DNA of 64,000 bases, from assembly GCA_963821325.1 (NCBI GenBank), contig CAWGDC010000005.1, positions 62,001 through 126,000 of the forward strand, read 5' to 3'. Positions 8,474 to 18,378 of the stretch are shown one piece after another (positions within the stretch are counted from its first letter, which is position 1; every line of letters begins with the position of its first letter). This DNA comes from PALSA-555 sp963821325. Its GTDB lineage: Bacteria > Actinomycetota > Acidimicrobiia > IMCC26256 > PALSA-555. The notes beneath the pieces were generated by a model. The model had not been told where the DNA came from, searched no databases, and was given only the letters and a program-made list of their open reading frames with translations. The position numbers and the translations under genes were made by a program.

Positions 8474-9847
8474 GTGATGACCCCGCCGTCGATCCGCCGC
8501 GATGGCGACGGCCACCGGGACGTGATCGTCCGCGTGTCGCACCTCAACAAGGACTTCACGCTGCCCGACGGCGGTCCGCTCACGGTGCTGCGCGACATCG
8601 ACTTCGACCTCCGCGAAGGTGAGATCGTCGCCCTGCTCGGAAAGTCCGGTTCCGGTAAGTCGACGCTGCTGCGCTGCATCGCCGGGTTGATCGCGCCGAC
8701 GTCCGGCACCGTCGAGTACCGAGGCGCTCCCGTGACCGGCGCGTGCTCGGGGGTGGCGATGGTGTTCCAGACGTTCGCGCTGCTCCCGTGGCTCACCGTC
8801 CGCGCGAACGTCGAGATGGGGCTGGAGGCCCGCGGCGTGGCACCCGACGAGCGGCGGGAGCGCGCCGAGCAGGTGATCGACCTGATCGGGCTGGACGGCT
8901 TCGAGTCCGCCTATCCGAAGGAGCTGTCCGGCGGGATGCGCCAACGGGTCGGGTTCGCGCGGGCGCTCGTGGTGCAGCCCGACGCCCTCCTGATGGACGA
9001 GCCCTTCAGCGCGTTGGACGTCCTCACCGGCGAGAACCTCCGGACCGAGCTGCTCAGCCTCTGGGCGACCCGCGACTTCCCGACGAAGGCGATGCTCATC
9101 GTCACCCACAACATCGAGGAGGCGGTGCAGCTGGCCGACCGCATCTTCGTCATGACGTCGAACCCGGGCCGGCTGCGCGCCGCGGTCCTCGACGAGCTGC
9201 CCCGCCCCCGCCACCGGCGCTCACCCGAGTTCGAGGCGCTCGTCGACCAGCTCTACGGGATCATGACCGGCACACCCCAGCAGGGGGAGGAGGTCACCGT
9301 CCCGGTCGACGCCGCGTTGGCGTCGCCGACGGAACGGCCGCTCCCGCCCGCCCGGGTCGGCGGCCTCGCCGGGCTGCTCGAGATCGTCGCGAACCGGGGC
9401 GGGCAGGACGACCTCCCCGAGCTGGCCCGTCTCCTCATGTTCAGCGTCGACGACCTCCTCCCGCTCGTGGACATGAGCGAGATGCTCGGGTTCGCCGCAA
9501 CGGTGAACGCCGACCTGTGCCTCACCGACGCGGGACAGGCGTTCGTGAGCGCCGACATCCTCCGGTCGAAGGAGATCTTCGGGAGCGCGGCCTACGAGCG
9601 GGCTCCCCTCGTGCGGGCCATCACGCGATCGCTGGCGTCGACGAGCGACGACACCCTCCAGGCGCGCTTCTTCCTCGACCTGCTCGGTCGGGCGTTCAAC
9701 GACGAGGACGCCAACCGCCAGCTCGAGACGGCCATCGACTGGGGCCGCTACGGCGAGCTGTTCGACTTCGAGGCCCCCTCGGGCGAGCTGCGTCTCGAAC
9801 AGCGAGGCCGGGAGCTCACCGCCGGCGCATCGCTGCCCGCGGCCTGA
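8474..9847 (+). CDS. ABC transporter ATP-binding protein with C-terminal AAA-associated domain
   Basis: 457 residues. The N-terminal 240 form an ABC ATPase: Walker A GKSGSGKST, Q-loop MVFQTFALLPW, signature LSGGMRQRVGFARAL, Walker B LLMDEPFSALD, switch His in VTHN. The last 200 residues (from about GGLAGLLEIVANRGGQDDL) match the winged-helix-like AAA-associated C-terminal domain found on some nitrate/sulfonate-type ATPases. It energises the double permease encoded upstream. Start may be GTG 8474 or the adjacent ATG 8477. Confidence 0.9.
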   Translation: MMTPPSIRRDGDGHRDVIVRVSHLNKDFTLPDGGPLTVLRDIDFDLREGEIVALLGKSGSGKSTLLRCIAGLIAPTSGTVEYRGAPVTGACSGVAMVFQTFALLPWLTVRANVEMGLEARGVAPDERRERAEQVIDLIGLDGFESAYPKELSGGMRQRVGFARALVVQPDALLMDEPFSALDVLTGENLRTELLSLWATRDFPTKAMLIVTHNIEEAVQLADRIFVMTSNPGRLRAAVLDELPRPRHRRSPEFEALVDQLYGIMTGTPQQGEEVTVPVDAALASPTERPLPPARVGGLAGLLEIVANRGGQDDLPELARLLMFSVDDLLPLVDMSEMLGFAATVNADLCLTDAGQAFVSADILRSKEIFGSAAYERAPLVRAITRSLASTSDDTLQARFFLDLLGRAFNDEDANRQLETAIDWGRYGELFDFEAPSGELRLEQRGRELTAGASLPAA

Positions 9848-9850
9848 GCG

Positions 9851-12794
9851 TCAGAGGTTCAGGTTCGCCCACGGCTGGAGGGTGAGGTCGCCCACCAGCT
9901 CGGCCGCCATGGGCTCGGCGAACAGGTTCCCTTGCGCGAACTCGCAGCCCAGGGTGCGGAGGTCGGCGAGCTGCTCGGGGGTCTCCACCCCTTCGGCGGT
10001 CGACGTCAGCCCGAGCGCGTGGGCGAGGCTCACGACCGCGGTGACGATCGCCGCGTCCTCCCCGTCGCGGTTCAACCCGAAGATGAAGCTCTGGTCGATC
10101 TTCAGCGCCTCGATGGGGAACCGCTTCAGGTGCGAGAGCGAGGAGTAGCCGGTCCCGAAGTCGTCGACCGCGAGGTGCACGCCGAGGCCGCGCAGGGCCC
10201 GCAGCGCGCTGGTCGCCGACTCGGTGTCGTGCATGAGGGCCGTCTCGGTGATCTCGAGCCACAACGACCCCGGTCGGATGCCGCTCTGCTCGATGACCTT
10301 CCGGATCTGGTCGGGGAACGACGGCTCCGCGAGCTGGCGGGGTGACACGTTCGCGCTGACGCTGAGCGGAGGCTCGACGTCGGGCTGCGCGGCCTGCCAG
10401 GCGGCGAGCTGCGCGCACGCGGTCTCGAGCACCCAGGCGCCGAGCGGCACGATCAGCCCGGTCTCCTCGGCCAGGCCGATGAAGTCGACCGGGCCGGTCA
10501 GTCCCCGCTCGGGGTGATGCCAGCGGACCAGCGCCTCGAAGCCGCTGACCCGGCCCATCTCGAGCTCCAGGATGGGCTGGTAGTGCAGCACGAACTCGCC
10601 GCGCTCGAGGGCCCGGTGCAGGTCGTTGCCGATGTGGAGGTGCTCCACCGTGCGGGCCCGCAGCCGCTGGTCGAAGAACTCGACGCGGCGACGACCCAGC
10701 TCTTTCGCCTGGTACATCGCCGCGTCGGCGTCACGCACCAGGGTCTCCGGCGATTCCGGTGTCTCGGGGCGTTGCATCGAGCAGGCGATGCCGATGCTGG
10801 CGGTCGCGAACACCTCGCCGTCGACCAGCCACACCGGCCGGGCGATCTCCTCCAGCACCCGCTCGGCGAGCCGGGTCACGTTCTCCGGATCGTCGACGTC
10901 GGGGCACAGGATCGTGAACTCGTCGCCGCCGAAGCGGGCCACGGTGTCCGTCGGGCGCAGCATCCGCCGCAGCCGATGCCCGACGGCGAGGAGCAGCTGG
11001 TCGCCGGCCTCGTGGCCCAAGCTGTCGTTGATGACCTTGAAGTGGTCGAGGTCGACGAACAGGACCGCGACGCGATGACGGCGACGCCCACCTTCCATCA
11101 GGTCCCGGAGGCGGTCCATGAAGAGCAGCCGGTTCGGCAGCCCGGTGAGCGGGTCGTGGATCGCCTGGTGCACGAGCCGCTCACCGATGGCCTTGCGCTC
11201 CGTGATGTCCTCGATCTGGCCGATCATGTAGCGGACGACCCCATCGGCGTCGCGGACCGCCGACACGCTCACGGACACCCAGATGGCGTGCCCGTCGGCG
11301 TGCAGGTAGCGCTTCTCGAGCTGGTAGCCGCGCAGCTCACCCGCGAAGAGCCGGTGGATCTTGTCGTCGTTGTCCTCCCAGTCGTCCGGGTGGGTGATGT
11401 CACGGATGCTCATCCGGGTCACGTCGGCCGGCGCGCGGCCGAGCATGTGGGCCAGCGCCTCGTTGCAGCGCACCAGCCGACCCGACTCGTCGGCGAGCGC
11501 CATGCCGATCGGGGCGAACTCGAATGCGCTGCGGAACCGCTCCTCGCTCTCCCGCAGCGCCCCCTCGGTGTGCAACCGGTCGGTGACGTCACGGGCGTTC
11601 ACCACGACCCCGGCGACGCTCGGGTTGTTGAGCAGGTTGGTCGCGACCACCTCGAGGGAGCGGTACTCGCCGTCGTGGCGCCGCAGCCGGGCGAGGAAGG
11701 CGCCGGTGTGGCTCTCGCCGTTGGGCAGCGCGGCGAGACCCGCGACGAAGCGCTTCCGGTCGTCGGGGTGCACCAGGTCCGACTGGTCGGTGCCGATCAG
11801 GGTGCTCACGTTGCAGCCGACGAAGCGGCCGACCGCTGGGCTCGCGTAGCTGATGCGGTGGTCGGTGCCGTACACGAGCACGAACTCGGACGCGTGCTGC
11901 ACCAGCGACCGGAATTGCTCCTGGCTGGTCCGGATCGCCTCGTCGGCCGCCTTGCGCTCCGAGATGTCGCGGGCGTTCACCACGATGCCGCGCACGGCCG
12001 GGTCGTCGAGGCGGTTCGTCCCGACCGCCTCGACCCAGCACCAGGACCCGTCGGCGCGGCGGAGCCGGAACTCGCGTCGGTTCTCGCGCTGGCCGGACTC
12101 GATGCCGAACCGGAACTCGTCGGCGATGGGGCCGAGGTCGTCGGGGTGGACGAGATCGAACGCGGAGATCGGCTTCGCCGTCGGCGTCGAGCATGTTGCC
12201 GCTCGGCCAGCCGAGCACCCGGGTCACCGACGGGCTGCCGTAGAGGATGCGTCCGTGCGCGTCGAGGACGGTCACCATGTCGGACGAGTGCTCCACGAGC
12301 GCCGCGAAGCGTCGTTCGCTCTGGCGGAGCGCGACGGCGTCGGCGGGTCCCGCACGCTCCTGGGCCAGGCCGACCACGTGGCTGCAGTGCCCGGCCGCGT
12401 CGAGGACCGGCTCGAGCACCACCTCGTACTCGACCGAGGATCGGTTGGTGAAGTCGAACCCGACCTCGTAGCTGAGCGGCTCGCCGGTAGTGACCACCCG
12501 TTCGTAGCGTTCGAGCGCGGCGTCGACGAACTCGCTCGGGAGCAGGTTCGCCGGGTTGCGGCCGACGACGTCGGTCACCTCCCCGTAGTGGCCGAGCCGC
12601 TGGACGTACGCCTCGTTCACCGCGACGTACCGGAACCGGATCCGGTCGCGGCGACGGGTCACCTCGAGGATGAAGACCGGCTCCCGCGGCAGTCCTGACC
12701 CGGCGAGGCGGCTCCAGACCGAATCGGGCGGCTCGAACGCCGGCGCCTCAGGCCCCCGACGCCTGCCCCTCCACGGCCTGCTGGCCCACCCCAC
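9851..12794 (-). CDS. Cyclic-di-GMP protein: four PAS, GGDEF, EAL (frameshifted)
   Basis: Rebuilt length is about 980 residues. The start is GTG 12794, with a strong ribosome site (GGGGGAGA, 5 bases upstream). An N-terminal PAS-like domain (FRYVAVNEAYVQRLG) and PAS 2 (FAALVEHSSDMVTVLD) lie in one frame. Near 12165-12185 one extra base moves to the frame that carries SAFDLVHPDD, PAS 3, PAS 4, an intact GGDEF motif (ARFGGDEF) and an intact EAL domain (GFEALVRWHH, DDFGTGYSSL). Both cyclase and phosphodiesterase signatures are complete, so it could make or degrade c-di-GMP in response to a sensed ligand. No membrane segment is seen. Confidence 0.85.
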
Positions 12795-12932
12795 GTGTGT
12801 CTCCCCCTGCCCGGACCCCCGCACCGCCGCACGTTCACCGTGCGTGGCGCTCCAACCACTATCGGCCCTCGCGGGCGGGGGATCAAATCCGATCGGGAAC
12901 CCCCCAGCCGGCCGGGCCCGCACGGGGCCGGG

Positions 12933-14129
12933 TCAGGCGACGACGCCGTCGGCGCGGAGGTTGGCGGTCCGGTCGGCGAGCCCGATCCCGGCCAGGATCT
13001 CGTCGGTGTGCTCACCGAGCAGGGGGGCGGGCCCACCGAGCCGGGCCGGCGTGGTGGGGAAGCCTGCCGGGTGGCGGGGCTGGCGGAGCCGGCCGGCCGT
13101 GGGATGCCGCGAGTCCTCGAGCAGTCCGATCGCCCGGGCGTGCGGGTCGGCGGCGAGCTCCGCGGGGGACAGCACCACGCCGCACGGCACCCGCTCGGCC
13201 TCCAGCCGGGCCATGCTCTGCTCGGTCGTCGAGCTCGGTCGCCGCGGCGTAGCAGCGGTCCATGATCGAGCGGACGAGTGCCGGATGCTGGTTGCGCTCC
13301 CCGATGGTCGCCACCCGCGGGTCGTCGGCGCCCGACACCCCGAACGCGCGCGGCACAGACCGGCGAAGTCGGCGTCCGACGTGGGGGTGGCGATGCCCCA
13401 TCCGTCGCGGAACCGGAACGGTCGGAACGTCGCGACGAAGCTCGACGGCCGGCTGCCGTCGGCGTCGATGAGGACCTCGTTCCCGGCCGCGTCGGCCCAC
13501 AGGAACGACACGACCGCGTCGAGCATCGACAGGTGCACGTGCTGCCCTCCGGCGCCGCGCTCTCGGGCGAACAGCGCGGCCGTGATCGCCTGCGCCGCGT
13601 ACAGCGCGGTGATCTTGTCCGCGGCGGTCTGGCGCAGGAACTGCGGCTCGCCCGTCGCCGGGTCGCCCTGGCTGGCCGCGAGCCCCCCGTACGCCTGGAT
13701 GACCGTGTCGTAGGCACCCTTCCCGGCGTACGGGCCCGTCGGGCCGAACCCGGAGATGGACACGTACACGAGCTCCGGGTTCTCGCGGCGGAGATCGTCG
13801 GCGCCGATCCCGAGCCGCTCGACCACACCGGGACGGAAGTTCTGCACGACGACGTCGACGTCGCGGGCGAGGCGCCGCACGATGGCCCGACCGGCCGCGG
13901 ACTGCACGTCGACCGCGACGGAGCGTTTCCCGCGGTTGCACATCTGGAACAGGGCGCTCATCCCGTTGACGGACACGCCGACCCACCGGCCGATGTCACC
14001 GATCCCCGGGCGCTCGACCTTCACGACCTCGGCGCCTTGGTCGCCGAGCAGCGCGACCGCGTACGGGCCGGTCAGCGCGATCGACAGGTCGAGGATCCGC
14101 ACCCCGCGCAGCGGCCCGTCCACGCTCAC
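12933..14129 (-). CDS. CaiB/BaiF family CoA transferase (two frameshifts)
   Basis: Family III CoA transferase that moves CoA between carboxylic acids. Visible are the N-terminal GVRILDLSIALTGPYA, GAEVVKVERPG, VVVQNFRPGVVERLG, SGFGPTGPY and the catalytic-Asp region TAADKITALYAAQA. The middle changes frame inside a CG-dinucleotide run near 13346-13354 and returns near 13224-13236, so a continuous conserved protein is only recovered by swapping frames (RAFGVSGADDPR ... CYAAATEL). The start is ambiguous: GTG 14129 gives the usual short N-terminus, while the frame is open to 14189. It is not in an obvious operon. Confidence 0.75.
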   Translation of the reverse strand: MSVDGPLRGVRILDLSIALTGPYAVALLGDQGAEVVKVERPGIGDIGRWVGVSVNGMSALFQMCNRGKRSVAVDVQSAAGRAIVRRLARDVDVVVQNFRPGVVERLGIGADDLRRENPELVYVSISGFGPTGPYAGKGAYDTVIQAYGGLAASQGDPATGEPQFLRQTAADKITALYAAQAITAALFARERGAGGQHVHLSMLDAVVSFLWADAAGNEVLIDADGSRPSSFVATFRPFRFRDGWGIATPTSDADFAGLCRARSGCRAPTTRGWRPSGSATSIRHSSARSWTAATPRRPSSTTEQSMARLEAERVPCGVVLSPAELAADPHARAIGLLEDSRHPTAGRLRQPRHPAGFPTTPARLGGPAPLLGEHTDEILAGIGLADRTANLRADGVVA

Positions 14130-14356
14130 GTGGACGCCCCAGGGGCGGCCCACCCGCGGCGTCGTCCGCCGGGCCGCGGGGGGCGTCACACGACGAGGCC
14201 AGCGGGGGCACGACCCCCGTTCTACCCGGCGGGCGCCCGTCGCTGGGAGGGTGGGTGCCTGCCGGATGACGCGCCGCCGCCACTACCTTGCGTCCCGGTG
14301 ACACGACGCGGGCCGCGCCCCGGCCATCCGGCGCCGGGCGGCGCACCCGACCGGCG

Positions 14357-14815
14357 GTGATCGGCGCGCGGGCCGGACGAGGCGCCCTGGCGCTCCTCGT
14401 TGCCGGCGCCACGCTGCTCGGCGCCTGCGCGACGGTGACCACCGCGGGCGGTTGCGGCATCCAGCCCGGGTCGGTGTGCCCCGGCACCTACATGAAGGGC
14501 GCCAAGCTCGCCGAGGCGAACCTCTACGGCGCGGACCTCGACCGGTCGGACCTGCGCGGCGCCGAGCTCGCGGGGGCGAACCTGGGCGGCGCGCAGCTGG
14601 ACCACACCGACCTGGCCCGCGCCGACCTGCGGCACGCCCACCTCGAGGACGCCAACCTCGACGGCGCGGACCTCCGCGGCGCGCGGCTGGACGGGGCTTG
14701 GCTCCAAGGCGCCACGTTCGTCGGTGCGTTGGGCGTCACGGTGGACGAGCTCGAGGGGGCGACGGTGTGTCGCACCGTCTTCGCGCCCGGGGTGCTGCTC
14801 AGCCGCGACTGCTGA
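14357..14815 (+). CDS. Pentapeptide-repeat lipoprotein
   Basis: About 152 residues from GTG 14357. The signal is lipoprotein-type with lipobox LLGAC around residues 20-24. It is followed by about 15 tandem A(D/N)LxG-like pentapeptides (AEANLYGADLDRSDLRGAEL and on), which predict a right-handed beta helix on the outer face of the membrane. The C-terminus has two Cys (TVCRTVF, SRDC). Upstream, TACCTT at 14284-14289 precedes an out-of-frame GTG at 14298 by 8 bases, so the real start could be there if another base error exists. It overlaps the convergent PAP2 gene by 17 bases. Confidence 0.7.
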   Translation: MIGARAGRGALALLVAGATLLGACATVTTAGGCGIQPGSVCPGTYMKGAKLAEANLYGADLDRSDLRGAELAGANLGGAQLDHTDLARADLRHAHLEDANLDGADLRGARLDGAWLQGATFVGALGVTVDELEGATVCRTVFAPGVLLSRDC

Positions 14816-15821
14816 GCGCCCCGGCGAGCGGCGCGGGGGCCGGCGGCCCGGCGGGCTCCCGCGTGCGGGCGGCGCGCCAGCGGGACCACGCGTCCATCGC
14901 CCACGTCGCCGCGAAGTAGACGACCACGGCGTACACCCACCCCAACAGGATGTCGAACACGTAGTGCTCGCCGGTGTAGACGAGCGCGAACGCCATCGCG
15001 ATCGGGTAGGTCGCGAGCAGCCATCGCCACTTCCCGGCGGACGACCAGAAGAACAGCATCAGCAGGACCGGCAGCGCGGCGTGCAGCGACGGCACCGCGG
15101 CGACGGGGTTGGCGAAGCTGCTCCGGGCCGAGAACAGGCTCACCCCGTTGTGGAGGCCGAGATGAGACCAGATCTCGTCGACGATCTTGGCCGTCGGTGG
15201 GAGGGCGTGGGACTGGCTGGCGAGCCACGGCGGCGCCGCCGGGAACAGGGCGTAGGTGGCGAAGGCGGCGAAGCTGAGCGAGACGAACAGCACCGCGAAG
15301 CGGTGGAACTTGTCGTGCGCGAGCTTCCACAGCGCCGCGGCGACGAGCAGCGACACGAAGAAGTGCGACAGGTACACGAAGAAGGCCGCGTAGTCCCAGA
15401 CGTGGGGGCGGCCCGGCGTGAAGATGGCGTGCTGCAGCCACACCGTCGGGACCGTGCCGAACAGCGCCTTGTCGACGTTGATCTGCGGCGTGACGTGGAC
15501 GGTGAACCAGCTGCCCGCCTCGTTCCGCAGCACGTTGTAGACGGCCAGGATCACGAACAGCGGGAACCAGTCGCGCAGCACCTGGCTGATGTGGTCGAGC
15601 CGAGCTGCGCCGCCCGCGATCAGCCCCGTGCCGATGATGATCATCAGCTGGTTGGTGTTCGTCGTCAGCTGCCAGTGCCAGAGCAGCAGCCCCACCGCCG
15701 CTGCCCACACGAACAGGCAGATCTGCAGGCGGCTCGGGCGCCAGCCGCGCCGTGGCCGGACCTCGAAGGGGGCGGGTTCCCGGCTCGGGGCGAGCCGCAC
15801 CGCCGCGGGATCGGCGGTCAC
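14799..15821 (-). CDS. PAP2-superfamily membrane phosphatase/phosphotransferase
   Basis: 340 residues with about seven membrane segments. The PAP2 catalytic motifs are present: AVPSLHAALP (motif 2 with PSxH) and YTGEHYVFDILLGW (motif 3, HxxxxxD). The long extracytoplasmic loop (VHVTPQINVDKALFGTVPT) and arrangement match the inositolphosphotransferase/AUR1-like actinobacterial subfamily, which moves or removes phosphate or phospho-head groups on lipids. GTG 15821 has AGGTGA about 10 bases upstream and a TATATT -10 candidate at 15861-15866. Confidence 0.85.
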   Translation of the reverse strand: MTADPAAVRLAPSREPAPFEVRPRRGWRPSRLQICLFVWAAAVGLLLWHWQLTTNTNQLMIIIGTGLIAGGAARLDHISQVLRDWFPLFVILAVYNVLRNEAGSWFTVHVTPQINVDKALFGTVPTVWLQHAIFTPGRPHVWDYAAFFVYLSHFFVSLLVAAALWKLAHDKFHRFAVLFVSLSFAAFATYALFPAAPPWLASQSHALPPTAKIVDEIWSHLGLHNGVSLFSARSSFANPVAAVPSLHAALPVLLMLFFWSSAGKWRWLLATYPIAMAFALVYTGEHYVFDILLGWVYAVVVYFAATWAMDAWSRWRAARTREPAGPPAPAPLAGALSSRG

Positions 15822-15860
15822 CGTTTGTTCACCTGCGCCGAGAAGCCCTGCAAGCCCTTG

Positions 15861-15866
15861 AATATA
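15861..15866 (-). promoter_or_regulatory. -10 element (TATATT) of the PAP2 gene
   Basis: Read on the minus strand, this is an AT-rich hexamer in an otherwise GC-rich spacer, about 40 bases upstream of GTG 15821. It is the most sigma-70-like -10 in the window. Confidence 0.45.
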
Positions 15867-15915
15867 GGGGAGGGGCTCGGCCGAACGACGACGCGGCGTC
15901 GCCGCTCGCCACCGG

Positions 15916-15921
15916 TACGCT
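15916..15921 (+). promoter_or_regulatory. Leaderless-type -10 (TACGCT) of the glycosyltransferase gene
   Basis: The hexamer ends 8 bases before ATG 15930. That spacing predicts transcription starting at or next to the A of the start codon. Confidence 0.5.
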
Positions 15922-15929
15922 CAGCCGTC

Positions 15930-17447
15930 ATGCGTCCGGCGGCCAACCCCGCCGCACCGACGCCCGCCACGCCCGTCGAGGCCCGCCCCGGCACCGGCCC
16001 GGCCGTCCGGCGGCGGCGCACCTGGACCCGCGGCGCACCGCTCCTCCTCCTGTTCACCGTCGCCGCGTTCGCGGTGCACGCCCCGTCGCTGTCGAACCGG
16101 TCGCTCAACTCGGACGAGGCGTACGCCGCCACCCAGGCGCAGGTGCTGAACCGTGGCGGGCGCCTCTACGTCGACACCGTCGACCGCAAGCCGCCGATCG
16201 TCCCCTACCTCTACGCGGCCACGTTCCGGATCACCGGCAGCGACGACCTGCTCGGCGTGCGCCTCCTCGCCGTCGTCGCCGACATCGTCACCGCGCTGCT
16301 GCTCGCCGGCGAGGCGCGGCGCCGCTTCCGGGCCGACCGGGCCGGGCTCATCGCCGGGCTCCTCTTCCTCGCCGCCTCCGGCGCCTTCTTCGCCACCGAC
16401 TTTCAGACCGCCAACTTCGAGGTGTTCCTGGCGCCGTTCATGGTGGCGGCGTTCGTCCTCGCCGTCCGGGCGCGACCCGCCGCCGCGGGCCTCGCCGTCG
16501 GCGCCGCGACGCTCACCAAGCAGACCGGCGTGTTCACGCTGCTGCCCGTCGCGTGGCTCGTCTGGCGCGGCGGACCCGCCGGGCGGCCCCGAGCCCGCCG
16601 TCTCGCCGTCCTCGCGACGGCGACCGTCGCGCCGATCCTCGCCGGGGCGTTCGCGTTCGGCGTCCACGACTTCGTGACCTGGGTGTTCACCGGGAACGGC
16701 GGCTACCTCAGCGTCGGGGGGGCCATCGGCTACGTCGTGCATCTGGGGCTGCGCCAGACCCTGTGGTTCGTGCTCGCCAACGTCGCCCTGGTCGGCTTGG
16801 CGCTGGTGGCGGTGCGGTCCGGGCGCGAAGACATCGACGTGTGGCTCTGGCTGGCCGCCGGGGCGCTGGCCGTCGCCACCGGCCTGCGCTTCTTCGGGCA
16901 CTACTACCTGCAGCTCCTGCCGCCGCTCGCGCTGCTCGCCACCCGGCCGATCGTGCACGCGTCCCGCCGTGTCCTCGCCGCGGTCGCCGTCGTCGTCGCC
17001 GTCCCCCTCGGGTTCTTCGTCCACCAGGCGTTCGCCATGCCCACCTCCCACACCGAGCGGATCACCGACGACCTCGTCGCCTACGTGCGCCGCACCGTCT
17101 CGCCGCAGGAGCGGATCTTCGTGTGGGGACACCTCCCCGAGGTGTACTGGCGGTCGGGGCGGCCCCCGGCCACCCGCTTCGAGACCACCGAGTTCCTCAC
17201 CGGCCTGAGCGGCGGCCGGCCCTCCAACCTCGTCGGCGTCCAGCACGCGGCGCCCGGCGCGTGGGCCGACTTCGTTGCCGACCTCGCCGCGCACCCGCCC
17301 GCCCTGGTGCTCGACCTCTCGCCCGCCAACGTCCGCGGCGGCCACTACGAGTCCCTCAGCCGGTTCCCCCGCTTCGGGGACTTCCTCGCCCGCGGCTACC
17401 GCCGCGTCGCGACCATCGACGGGGTCGTCGCCTACCGCCGCACCTGA
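15930..17447 (+). CDS. PMT/ArnT-like membrane glycosyltransferase
   Basis: 505 residues with about ten membrane segments. The first periplasmic loop has the acidic catalytic signature of this GT-C fold (SNRSLNSDEAYAATQAQ, then DTVDRKPPIVPYLYA). Family members transfer sugars from polyprenyl-phosphate donors to proteins, lipid A-like lipids or cell-wall glycans at the outer face of the membrane. A Lys-Pro-Pro motif in the first loop and a soluble C-terminal region from about residue 380 are also typical. It lies divergent from the PAP2 gene, which may hint at a shared role in envelope lipid or glycan metabolism. Confidence 0.85.
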   Translation: MRPAANPAAPTPATPVEARPGTGPAVRRRRTWTRGAPLLLLFTVAAFAVHAPSLSNRSLNSDEAYAATQAQVLNRGGRLYVDTVDRKPPIVPYLYAATFRITGSDDLLGVRLLAVVADIVTALLLAGEARRRFRADRAGLIAGLLFLAASGAFFATDFQTANFEVFLAPFMVAAFVLAVRARPAAAGLAVGAATLTKQTGVFTLLPVAWLVWRGGPAGRPRARRLAVLATATVAPILAGAFAFGVHDFVTWVFTGNGGYLSVGGAIGYVVHLGLRQTLWFVLANVALVGLALVAVRSGREDIDVWLWLAAGALAVATGLRFFGHYYLQLLPPLALLATRPIVHASRRVLAAVAVVVAVPLGFFVHQAFAMPTSHTERITDDLVAYVRRTVSPQERIFVWGHLPEVYWRSGRPPATRFETTEFLTGLSGGRPSNLVGVQHAAPGAWADFVADLAAHPPALVLDLSPANVRGGHYESLSRFPRFGDFLARGYRRVATIDGVVAYRRT

Positions 17448-17915
17448 TCAGCCGACCCGGCTGGGTGCCGCCGGGGCCGCCGTCCGGTCGCTGCGCTGCC
17501 GTCGCACCGCCAGCACCGCGCCGAGCATCCCCACCACCAGCCCCAGCGCCAACGCCCCGAGGACGTCGGCGGGCGGCAGCGCCGCCCGGTCGCCGCTGAC
17601 CAGCCCCCGACCCTGCTCCCGCACCGCCCAGATCACCACCCGCACCGGCAGCCACGCCACGACCGTCGCCAGCCCGGCCACCGCCCCCTGGAGGACGGGC
17701 GCCTGGCGGGCGGCCCGAGCCGCCGCGACGCCCGCCGCGGCGTAGGCGACCAGCACGAGGATCGACAGCGGATAGATCCAGGCGCTCGACGACAGGTCGT
17801 TGACGTGGCGCTCCACCACCGCCCGGACGATCGACACCGGCACGATCAGCGCCAGCCCCACCGCCACGCCCCGCAGCACGGCCCGAGCCTCCAGGGCCCG
17901 GCGGGTTGGCACCAT
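17448..17915 (-). CDS. Small four-helix membrane protein, unknown function
   Basis: 155 residues with four hydrophobic segments and basic ends. The ATG at 17915 follows GAGGAG at a suitable distance. The stop abuts the stop of the convergent glycosyltransferase gene with no gap. No motif is recognised. Confidence 0.65.
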   Translation of the reverse strand: MVPTRRALEARAVLRGVAVGLALIVPVSIVRAVVERHVNDLSSSAWIYPLSILVLVAYAAAGVAAARAARQAPVLQGAVAGLATVVAWLPVRVVIWAVREQGRGLVSGDRAALPPADVLGALALGLVVGMLGAVLAVRRQRSDRTAAPAAPSRVG

Positions 17916-18091
17916 GACGCTCCTCGACCTCGACGGCCCCGATCATCGCGCCCGCCGCCCCGCCCCGACGGGGGAGACCGCCGCGGGGGGTGGGCCCTCA
18001 GGTTGGCGGGAATACTCGTCGATGCTCTGGCCGTTGCACCGATGTTCCCCTTCCCCCGGGGGAGCCGGCGAGACGAAAGCGGTGAGGCCCG

Positions 18092-18334
18092 ATGACCACG
18101 CGGGCGATTGGGGCCTGGCGGGACCAGGCCCGGTGTCGGGGTGTCGACCCGGACATCTTCCATCCCAGCGACGAGGACGACGGCGCGGCCGCGAAGGCCA
18201 TCTGCGCCGAGTGCCCGGTCCGGGAGCCCTGCCTCGAGTACGCGCTGAGCACCCGTGAGAAGGACGGCGTCTGGGGCGGGCTGACCGCCCGCGAGCGCCG
18301 GCGGGTGCTCCGCCACCGCCGCAAGACGGCCTGA
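18092..18334 (+). CDS. WhiB-family iron-sulfur transcription regulator
   Basis: 80 residues. Four Cys (15, 38, 41, 47) in the WhiB pattern CX22CX2CX5C bind a [4Fe-4S] cluster. GVWGG (59-63) is the sigma-factor-contacting turn, followed by a basic C-terminal tail (RERRRVLRHRRK) for DNA. WhiB proteins are restricted to actinobacteria and their phages and regulate division, redox and nutrient responses by binding the housekeeping sigma factor. Length and composition suggest the WhiB1/WhiB2-like short class. GTGAGG lies 4 bases before ATG. Confidence 0.93.
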   Translation: MTTRAIGAWRDQARCRGVDPDIFHPSDEDDGAAAKAICAECPVREPCLEYALSTREKDGVWGGLTARERRRVLRHRRKTA

Positions 18335-18365
18335 CCCAGGCGGTCCCACCACCGGGCCCGGCCGG

Positions 18366-18371
18366 TACCCT
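18366..18371 (+). promoter_or_regulatory. Leaderless-type -10 (TACCCT) of the acyl-CoA dehydrogenase gene
   Basis: The hexamer ends 7 bases before GTG 18379 and supports that start codon. Confidence 0.5.
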
Positions 18372-18378
18372 GCGGGCG

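Noticed and set aside
5803..8796. 997-codon ORF on the minus strand
   Set aside because: It lies opposite the fucosidase and permease genes; its product is Arg/Glu/His-rich low-complexity sequence typical of the antisense frame of GC-rich genes.
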